Shown one piece after another: positions 14,709-20,149 of a DNA stretch of 20,149 nt. The translations under genes were made by a program, and so were the position numbers. Within the stretch, counting starts at the first letter, position 1, and each line of letters opens with the position of its first letter. The notes below the pieces were generated by a model that was given only the letters and a program-made list of their open reading frames with translations, was not told the DNA's origin and made no database searches. The stretch lies in assembly GCA_937891875.1 (NCBI GenBank), contig CALATR010001184.1, positions 1 to 20,149 on the forward strand, written 5' to 3'. This DNA is from an uncultured Pseudomonadota bacterium. Its GTDB lineage: Bacteria > Myxococcota_A > UBA796 > GCA-2862545.

Positions 14709-15260
14709 ATGTCCCGACGTCCCCAGATCGCCGTCATCGGCGCCAGCAGTGCCCCCGCAGAGGCCATCGCCCTGGCGGAGCAGCTGGGTGCCGCGCTCGT
14801 GCAAGCGGGCTGCCGGGTCGTGTGTGGCGGCCGCGACGGCGTCATGGCCGCGGTCTGTCGGGGCGCGCGCACCGCTCCTGGCTGGTGGGACGGCGCGACC
14901 ATCGGCATCCTCCCCGGGGACAGCCACGCGGGCGCCAACGCCTGGGTCGACGTCATCCTGCCGACCGGCCTCGGCCTCGCCCGCAACACCCTGGTCGTGC
15001 AGGCCGCCGACGCCGTGGTGATGGTGTCCGGCGCCGCAGGCACGCTGTCGGAGGCCGCCCTCGCCTGGCAGCTCGGCAAGCCCATCTGCGCCCTGCACAG
15101 CTCCGGCGGCTGGTCCGAGCGCCTCGCCGGCGAGTCCCTCGATCACCGCCAGCGCCCCCCCATCCACCGCGCCGAGACCCCAGACGACGTCGTCGCCTGG
15201 CTGGCCGAGACGCTCGATCTCACCGCCATGGCCCCCACGGACGACGCGCCCCATGCCTGA
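14709..15260 (+). CDS. TIGR00725 / SLOG (LOG-like) family nucleotide-binding protein
   Basis: 183 aa; the ATG at 14709 follows GGAGGATGA. The Rossmann-like SLOG fold begins IAVIGASSAPAEAIALAEQL, with the conserved CGGRDGVMAAVCRGA at about 39-53, IGILPG, and VVMVSGAAGTLSEAALAW at about 102-119. The last corresponds to the PGGxGTxxE motif of LOG/lysine-decarboxylase-like proteins but lacks the first PGG. The TIGR00725 subfamily includes molybdenum-cofactor carrier-like proteins. Members bind nucleotides or nucleotide-derived ligands in the cytosol, but most have no defined reaction. It overlaps the DUF2062 gene by 8 bp, so the two are translationally coupled. Family is clear; ligand unknown. 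Confidence 0.86.
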   Translation: MSRRPQIAVIGASSAPAEAIALAEQLGAALVQAGCRVVCGGRDGVMAAVCRGARTAPGWWDGATIGILPGDSHAGANAWVDVILPTGLGLARNTLVVQAADAVVMVSGAAGTLSEAALAWQLGKPICALHSSGGWSERLAGESLDHRQRPPIHRAETPDDVVAWLAETLDLTAMAPTDDAPHA

Positions 15261-15885
15261 GAAGGCCCCCCTCGACGATCCCCACGCAGCGCCGCTGAAG
15301 GTGGAAGAGCTGCAGACCGACGGCTCCAAGGTCGAGCACCACGCCGCTCGCCCGCCCCGTCACTGGTTCTCCTGGTGGGGCCGGGTCAAGCACTTCGTCA
15401 TCCACAAGATCCTGCGGGCGTCGGACTCGCCGCACCGCATCGCACTGGGCGTCAGCATCGGCATGTGGGTCGCCCTGCTGCCCCTCGTCGGCGTGCAGAT
15501 GATCACGTCGGCCGCCCTGTGCCACCCGGTCAAGGGCAACAAGGTCGTCGCCATGGCCATGGCCTGGGTGTCCAACCCCATCACCCTCGTGCCCATCTTC
15601 CTGCCCTGCTACTGGCTCGGCTGCTGGATCCTCGGCCTCGATGCCATCCCCTACCAGGACTTCGTCGACATCTTCTTCCCCGCCGAGGGCACCTGGTTCG
15701 CCCGGGTCTCCGCCACCTGGCGCGCGATGATGGGCATCTTCGGCCCACTCTGGCTGGGTAGCGCCATCGTCGCCACCATCGTGGCGATCCCCAGCTACTT
15801 CGTCACCGAGCGCGTCGTCACCTGGTACCGCATGAAGCGCTACGGCACGGTGGACCTGTCGACGCTGCCGGAGGTCGCGGACTGA
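15253..15885 (+). CDS. DUF2062 domain membrane protein
   Basis: 210 aa; the ATG at 15253 overlaps the end of the SLOG gene. A charged cytosolic N-terminus of about 45 residues is followed by the DUF2062 domain. This starts at RASDSPHRIALGVSIGMWVA and includes VALLPLVGVQMI, the conserved AWVSNPITLVPIFLPCYWLG turn, and a further helix GSAIVATIVAIPSYFVTERV near the end. Three to four membrane segments are visible. DUF2062 proteins are inner-membrane proteins of unknown biochemical role, often near glycosyltransferases; none is in view here. It probably ends the transcription unit begun at 14063: it stops in TGATCA and is followed by an inverted repeat at 15902-15937. Confidence 0.92.
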   Translation: MPEKAPLDDPHAAPLKVEELQTDGSKVEHHAARPPRHWFSWWGRVKHFVIHKILRASDSPHRIALGVSIGMWVALLPLVGVQMITSAALCHPVKGNKVVAMAMAWVSNPITLVPIFLPCYWLGCWILGLDAIPYQDFVDIFFPAEGTWFARVSATWRAMMGIFGPLWLGSAIVATIVAIPSYFVTERVVTWYRMKRYGTVDLSTLPEVAD

Positions 15886-15901
15886 TCACGGCGCGAGCCC
15901 A

Positions 15902-15937
15902 CCTTCGGACTCCACTGCCGCGAATGCGATCCGAAGG
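15902..15937. terminator. Inverted repeat CCTTCGGA / TCCGAAGG after the DUF2062 gene
   Basis: Perfect 8-bp arms at 15902-15909 and 15930-15937 around a 20-base spacer, in the 94-bp gap between the DUF2062 gene and the response regulator. There is no T-run, so it may be a weak terminator or an operator for the regulator gene; the loop is long for a terminator. Confidence 0.3.
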
Positions 15938-15979
15938 GGAAGCACGCCCTCGCAGGCGGACGGCGCGTCGGGAGGAAGG

Positions 15980-16942
15980 ATGGTCAGGGCCCTGGTAGTC
16001 GATGACTCGCGGATCATGCGTATGGTCATCCGTGGACACCTCAGGCAGTGCGGACTGCTCGACGCGGACATCGTCGAGGCCGAGAACGGCCAGGAGGCGC
16101 TCGACAGCATGGGCAAGGACCCGGTCGATCTCGTGCTCTCCGACGTCAACATGCCGATCATGGACGGGGAGCAGCTGCTCACCTGGCTCGCCCAGGACGG
16201 CTTCATCGACGGGGGCGGGCGCGCGGTGATGGTCACGTCCCGCTACGAGCGCCACCTGTTCCGCCGCCTGCTGCACACCGGTGCGACCACGATCATCCGC
16301 AAGCCCTTCACCCTGGACACCTTCCTGCGCCGGCTCGAGCCCGTGCTGCAGGAGATCTCCGACCACAAGGGCCTGCCCTCGCCGCTCACCCGGCGTCCCG
16401 AGTCCCCGGCCGCACCGAAGGGCACGGCACCGCCGCCCACCGCCGCGGCGGACGTCGACGACGACGTCGGCGTCGAGCCCACAGCCCCACAGCACGACTC
16501 CACGCCGCCAGACGAGATCACCGCGATCCTCGACCCCGGCTCGCCGCGCGAGGTCCTCACCGAGGCCACCCTGCACGCGCTGAAGAAGGCCGGCGTGGAC
16601 GCCCGCCGCGTGGCCGTGGACGCGGTCATGGACGAGCGCCTCTACCTCGCCGAGATCGAGACCGCGGACGGCCTCGTGGGCATGTTCGCCGACGTCGAGG
16701 CCTGCGACATCATCGGCACCCAGCTCACCCACATGGTCCCGTCCGATGACGAGCTGCGCAAGGACACCGTCGGCGAGCTCGCCAACATCGTGGTCGGCGT
16801 GTGGCAGTCGCGCCTGGGCAAGGAGACGCCGTTCAGCACGCCGCGGGCGACGATCATCGAGTCGGCCCAGGTGGTGTGGGACGGCCTGTGCGGCATCCGG
16901 CTCGACGACGGCGGCCGGGTGTACGTGAGCATGCTGACCTGA
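15980..16942 (+). CDS. Response regulator: REC domain plus C-terminal CheX/CheC-like domain
   Basis: 320 aa; the ATG at 15980 follows GGAGGAAGG. Residues 1-125 are a CheY-like receiver with the acidic pair D8/D9, phospho-acceptor D55 (VLSDVNMPIMDG), T86 and K108 (RKPF). Residues about 130-185 form a low-complexity Pro/Ala/Asp linker. Residues about 186-320 resemble CheX/CheC: DELRKDTVGELANIVVG at about 257-273 carries the E-x2-N pair (E266, N269) used by these phosphatases to dephosphorylate CheY-P. REC-CheX fusions may thus sense a phosphorelay and shut off receivers, including their own. No partner histidine kinase lies in the window. It is followed 25 bp later by the reductase-kinase-phosphatase fusion, though a shared function is not evident. 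The receiver is certain; the phosphatase activity is inferred from the motif. Confidence 0.9.
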   Translation: MVRALVVDDSRIMRMVIRGHLRQCGLLDADIVEAENGQEALDSMGKDPVDLVLSDVNMPIMDGEQLLTWLAQDGFIDGGGRAVMVTSRYERHLFRRLLHTGATTIIRKPFTLDTFLRRLEPVLQEISDHKGLPSPLTRRPESPAAPKGTAPPPTAAADVDDDVGVEPTAPQHDSTPPDEITAILDPGSPREVLTEATLHALKKAGVDARRVAVDAVMDERLYLAEIETADGLVGMFADVEACDIIGTQLTHMVPSDDELRKDTVGELANIVVGVWQSRLGKETPFSTPRATIIESAQVVWDGLCGIRLDDGGRVYVSMLT

Positions 16943-16967
16943 CGGCGCCCGCGTGGCATGGTGAGCC

Positions 16968-19337
16968 ATGCCGCTGACGGACTTCGCGAGAGAGCTCGCC
17001 GACACGCTGGAGGACGCCGAGATCGCCCGGGTGAAGGCGCGATCGGCGGACCAGATCCGCAGGATCCAGGCGGCGTTTGCGCCGGAGCTGTCCAGCCGGG
17101 AGCTCTCGGTGGGACTCGGCCTGCAGGGCCCGGACGCCGGCGGCTCGGTCATCGGCCGCTTCCTGTCCGAGTCCAAGCGCAACCGCCGCGCGCGCCCGGA
17201 CACGCGCACCCGCGCCCTGCTCGACGCCCTGTGCGACGGGAGGCTCTTCATCGCGGTGCAGGCCGGTCTGCCGGGAGCGCCGCGTCGGGTGCTGGTCGCC
17301 GAGCGCCGCGACGTGCCCCACATGGACCGCACCTGGGTGGTGGTCAACGTCGCCGGCCACCCGGTGCCCGAGCGCCGCACCCGCCCGGGGGGATGGGACG
17401 ACAACGCCGTCTTCGACCTCTTCGACGAGCAGGCCCCCGCGCGTCCCCCCGCCCCGCCGGTCCGCATCGCAGGCGTGTCGGTCCCGCCGATCGGCCTTGG
17501 GACCCTGCGGCTGACGACCGCGGATCAGGACGGGGAGCGGGTCGAGCACGATCGCGCCCTGCGCACGATCGTCGCCGCGCTGGAGGGCGGGCTGCGCCTG
17601 CTCGACACGGCCGACACCTACGGCGAGGACGACGACGACCTGCACTACGGCGAGCGACTCTGTCGGGAGGCCCTCGACGCCTGGGGCGGGCCGCACGAGG
17701 AGGTGCTGGTCGTGACCAAGGCCGGACTCGCAAGGCCGGGAGGGCGCTGGGTCCCGCGCGGTCAGCCCGAGCACCTCGACGCTGCGGTGCGGGCGAGCCG
17801 GGAGGCCCTGGGGGTGGAGGTCCTGCCGCTGGTGCTGCTGCACGCGGTCGACCCGAAGGTGCCCCTGGCGGACAGCCTCGGCGCGCTGTTTGCCCTGCGC
17901 GAGGAAGGCCTCGTCGCCCACGTGGGCGTCTGCAACGTCGACGTGGAGCAGCTGGAGGAGGCCCGCAGCCTCGGTCCGATCGCCGCGGTGCAGGTGGAGG
18001 TGAGCGCCCTGTCCAAGGCCGCCCTCGGCGAGGAGAGGGTCGTGCGCGCCGCCCGCGCCCTCGGGATCCCGGTCATGGCGCACCGACCGCTGGGCGGGTG
18101 GAAGCGCGCCGGTCGACTGGGTCAGGACGCCGCCCTGCGCACCATCGCCGACGCGGTCCGCAGCTCGCCGGAGGCGGTGGCCCTCGCCTGGCTCGCCTCC
18201 CTGTCCAGCGGCCTCGTGCCCCTGGTCGGAGCGACCCGTCCGCAGACCGCCCGGGACAGCGCCAAGGCGGCGAGCCTGACCCTGGACCAGGCGCAGATCA
18301 GCGCCTTGGACGCCCACTTTGGCACCGAAGACGTCCGCGAGGCCCTGCGCGCGGTCGAGCCCCGGGACGAGGTCGTGCTGCTCATGGGCCCTCCCGCCGC
18401 CGGAAAGACCAGCCGGGTCCAGGACTTCGTCGACCGGGGCTACCTGCGGCTCAACCGCGACGAGCGCGGCGGTCGCCTGGACGATCTGCTGCCCCCCCTC
18501 GACGAGGCCCTGCGCAGCGGCACCACCCGGGTCGTGCTGGACAACACCTACCCGACCCGCAAGAGCCGCGCGGGGGTCATCCAGGTGGCCCAGCGCCACG
18601 GCCTGCCCGTACGGGCGATCTGGGTGCAGACGTCCGAGCGCGACGCCATGCTCAACGCCGCCCACCGCATGCTGGACCGGGCCGGCAGGGTGCTCGGACC
18701 CGACGAGATCTCCGCCCACCCCGACCCGAACCTGCTGCCGCCGGCGGCGATCACGGGCTGGTTCCAGCGCCTCGAGGAGCCCGCCCCCGACGAGGGCATC
18801 CACACCATCGAGCACGTGCCCTTCGTGCGCCGACCCCCCGGCGGCGAGCGCGTGCCCGGCCTGATCCTCGACCTGGACGGCACCGTGCGCACGTCCACCG
18901 GCGGCGCCCCCTTCCCGCGCAAGGCGAGCGAGGTCGCGCTGCTGCCCGGCCGCACCGAGCGCCTGCGTGCCTTCGTCGACCGCGGTGTCACCCTGGTCGG
19001 CCTGACCAACCAGGCGGGGGTGGGCCTGGGCCAGCTCACCGAGGAGGACATGCTCGAGGGCGTCGAACGCACCGCCGAGCTCCTCGCCCTGCCCATCGAC
19101 ATCCGCGCCTGCCCCCACGCGCCCAAGGCCGGGTGCTGGTGCCGCAAGCCCCGGCCGGGCCTGGGGGTCGAGCTCATCGAGACCCACCGCCTGGATCCCG
19201 CTCGAACCTGGATGATCGGCGACAGAGAGCCCGACCGCGGGGTGGCTGCGGCCCTGGGGCTGCGCTTCGTGCACGCGGACGACTTCTTCAGCGGGGACGG
19301 CCCCGACGTGGACGAGCTGCTCCAGGGGGCGACATGA
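16968..19337 (+). CDS. Multidomain fusion: unknown N-terminus + aldo/keto reductase + PNK-like P-loop kinase + GmhB/HAD phosphatase
   Basis: 789 aa from the ATG at 16968. Residues 1-160 are an uncharacterised, mostly helical region with a small beta part. Residues about 165-455 are an aldo/keto reductase with the full catalytic tetrad: D213 and Y218 (LLDTADTYG), K251 (VVTKAG) and H292 (LLHAVD), ending in an NADP-binding LVGATRPQ. Residues about 465-605 are a P-loop kinase with Walker A GPPAAGKTS (474-482) and RLNRDERGG, like the 5'-kinase domain of PNKP/T4 Pnk and zeta-toxin relatives. Residues about 628-780 are a HAD phosphatase: DLDGTV (D635/D637), LTNQAG, a GmhB-like zinc motif CPHAP...CWCRKPRPG (C715, H717, C723, C725) and IGDREPD. 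The kinase-phosphatase half recalls end-processing PNKP enzymes, although the HAD part is closest to heptose-bisphosphate/histidinol-phosphate phosphatases. Substrates are unknown. The stop overlaps the next gene by ATGA. Confidence 0.92.
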   Translation: MPLTDFARELADTLEDAEIARVKARSADQIRRIQAAFAPELSSRELSVGLGLQGPDAGGSVIGRFLSESKRNRRARPDTRTRALLDALCDGRLFIAVQAGLPGAPRRVLVAERRDVPHMDRTWVVVNVAGHPVPERRTRPGGWDDNAVFDLFDEQAPARPPAPPVRIAGVSVPPIGLGTLRLTTADQDGERVEHDRALRTIVAALEGGLRLLDTADTYGEDDDDLHYGERLCREALDAWGGPHEEVLVVTKAGLARPGGRWVPRGQPEHLDAAVRASREALGVEVLPLVLLHAVDPKVPLADSLGALFALREEGLVAHVGVCNVDVEQLEEARSLGPIAAVQVEVSALSKAALGEERVVRAARALGIPVMAHRPLGGWKRAGRLGQDAALRTIADAVRSSPEAVALAWLASLSSGLVPLVGATRPQTARDSAKAASLTLDQAQISALDAHFGTEDVREALRAVEPRDEVVLLMGPPAAGKTSRVQDFVDRGYLRLNRDERGGRLDDLLPPLDEALRSGTTRVVLDNTYPTRKSRAGVIQVAQRHGLPVRAIWVQTSERDAMLNAAHRMLDRAGRVLGPDEISAHPDPNLLPPAAITGWFQRLEEPAPDEGIHTIEHVPFVRRPPGGERVPGLILDLDGTVRTSTGGAPFPRKASEVALLPGRTERLRAFVDRGVTLVGLTNQAGVGLGQLTEEDMLEGVERTAELLALPIDIRACPHAPKAGCWCRKPRPGLGVELIETHRLDPARTWMIGDREPDRGVAAALGLRFVHADDFFSGDGPDVDELLQGAT

Positions 19338-20092
19338 GGCTGGTCGTGGTGGGTGCGGGAGACGTAGGTGGCGCGGTCGCCGCACGGTGGATCGAGGGCG
19401 GGGGCGAGGCCGTGGGCCTGACCCGCACCGAGTTCCGCCACGAAGACCTGCGTGCAGCCGGGGTGAGTCCCTCCACCGCCGAGCCGGCGAGCGTGATCCG
19501 CCCCGACGACGCGGTGCTCCTGTCGATCAGCGGCAGCGCCGGCCAGCGGGCCGCGGCCGAGGTCCTGCGCGGCGTGTCCTGCACAAGGGCGGTGCTGACC
19601 AGCTCGACCGGGGTCTACGGCGCCCGCGAGGGCCGACTCGGCGCCGACTCCCCCGCCGGACACAGCGATCGCGCCCAGGGCGTGCTCGCCGCAGAGCAGG
19701 CGTTCCAGGCCTGGAAGCCCGAGGGCGTGGTGCTGCGCCTCGGCGGACTGTACCGCCGCGGACGGGGTCCCCAGGAGGCCCTGCGAAAGCGTGGCCACGC
19801 CCCCAGCGGACCCGCCGATCGGGTGCTGCCCCTCGTCCACCGCGACGACGCCGCCACCGCCATCCTGGCAGCGCTGGGCGGGGACCACGACGGGCTCGTC
19901 GCCAACGTGGTCGTGCAGACCCCGACCCGCGGCGCCTGGTACGCCCTGGCCTGCGAGATCCTCGACCTGCCCGCGCCCGACTTCACGCCGGGCGGAGCCC
20001 AGCGCACCTTCGACGTCGACGCCCTGGGCGCGCTCCTGCCCCAGCCCCGCTGGCCGGACTGGCGGGAGGGTCTGCGCGAGGCGCTGGGCTGA
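19334..20092 (+). CDS. NAD(P)-dependent epimerase/dehydratase-like Rossmann protein (extended SDR-like)
   Basis: 252 aa; the ATG at 19334 lies in an ATGA overlap with the upstream fusion gene, preceded by a weak CAGGGGG. The N-terminal VVVGAGDVGGAVA (GxGxxG at 7-12) is a dinucleotide-binding motif. It is followed by LTRTEF, LLSISGSAGQ, a SSTGVYG segment typical of YeeZ-like SDRs (the Y is the usual catalytic tyrosine), RLGGLYRRGRGP and VHRDDAATAILAAL. This pattern fits the SDR_a5/YeeZ-type epimerase-like family of about 250-290 aa. The family's usual substrate is undefined, probably a nucleotide-sugar or other carbonyl compound. Tight coupling to the aldo/keto reductase fusion suggests a shared pathway. 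Confidence 0.86.
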   Translation: MRLVVVGAGDVGGAVAARWIEGGGEAVGLTRTEFRHEDLRAAGVSPSTAEPASVIRPDDAVLLSISGSAGQRAAAEVLRGVSCTRAVLTSSTGVYGAREGRLGADSPAGHSDRAQGVLAAEQAFQAWKPEGVVLRLGGLYRRGRGPQEALRKRGHAPSGPADRVLPLVHRDDAATAILAALGGDHDGLVANVVVQTPTRGAWYALACEILDLPAPDFTPGGAQRTFDVDALGALLPQPRWPDWREGLREALG

Positions 20093-20149
20093 TCAGTCCA
20101 GCGGGCCGGCGAGCCCGCACAGGAGCGCCACGCCAAAGCCCGTGCCCCG
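20093..20149 (-). CDS. 3' end of a minus-strand gene running off the right edge
   Basis: The last 57 bases form 18 open codons plus a TGA on the minus strand, ending RGTGFGVALLCGLAGPLD. The stop shares the TGATCA palindrome with the stop of the plus-strand epimerase gene, the same zero-gap tail-to-tail layout seen at 1530/1531. GC3 is high and the peptide is plausible as a gene end, but it is too short to identify a family. Confidence 0.45.
   Translation of the reverse strand, partial: RGTGFGVALLCGLAGPLD

Noticed and set aside
16958..19333. Upstream extension of the epimerase-like frame through the fusion gene
   Set aside because: Arg/Gly/Pro-rich shadow translation; the real start is the ATG at 19334 with the Rossmann motif directly after it.
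16854..19385. Minus-strand open frame of 843 codons opposite the fusion gene
   Set aside because: The plus strand carries intact AKR, P-loop and HAD motifs; the minus frame is a compositional shadow.
1..20149. tRNA, rRNA, transposase or integrase genes marking an island
   Set aside because: No such sequence was recognised on either strand; the island interpretation rests only on gene content and relics.

Overview
The window is very GC-rich and gene-dense bacterial DNA, with short intergenic gaps and TGA as nearly the only stop codon. A TIGR02147-type regulator, a REC-CheX response regulator and many lineage-specific secreted or fused proteins suggest a myxobacterium-like (Myxococcota / former Deltaproteobacteria) chromosome. 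This is inference from gene content; no rRNA or tRNA gene is visible.

Left part (1-12.5 kb): a defence and accessory region. At the left edge, on the minus strand, is most of a CRISPR-associated NE0113-family (CARF / ring-nuclease type) protein, apparently frameshifted near its 3' end. A divergent promoter region separates it from a small exported protein of unknown function. That gene runs tail-to-tail, with no gap, into a TIGR02147-family regulator. Upstream of the regulator on the same strand is a 60-codon relic of the N-terminus of a second large helicase, followed by a short coding-like relic on the opposite strand. Then comes the main system, a two-gene minus-strand operon of about 9.5 kb: a 1092-aa DruH-like protein (12348-9070) and, 8 bp further on, a 2070-aa DEAD/DEAH helicase with a DUF1998-type cysteine cluster (9061-2849). 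The architecture matches Druantia type III (DruH + DruE). The DruE-like protein has a C-terminal extension of about 370 aa beyond the cysteine cluster. Three inverted repeats lie just upstream of the operon.

Junction (12.4-12.83 kb): no intact gene. It holds those inverted repeats and two relics, an outer-membrane-like fragment on the minus strand and a signal-peptide-bearing N-terminus on the plus strand. This looks like the scarred right border of the defence island.

Right part (12.8-20.1 kb): ordinary chromosomal genes. On the minus strand are methionine sulfoxide reductase A (msrA) and a VOC/glyoxalase-fold protein. On the plus strand are an unknown 201-aa protein, a TIGR00725/SLOG (LOG-like) nucleotide-binding protein, a DUF2062 membrane protein, a response regulator with a C-terminal CheX-like domain, a 789-aa fusion (unknown N-terminus + aldo/keto reductase + PNK-like P-loop kinase + GmhB-like HAD phosphatase), and a Rossmann-fold epimerase-like protein overlapping the fusion by ATGA. 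The last 57 bases are the 3' end of another minus-strand gene.

The most noteworthy content is the Druantia-like operon with its relic second helicase and regulatory repeats, the adjacent CRISPR-associated ring-nuclease-type gene, and the reductase-kinase-phosphatase fusion.
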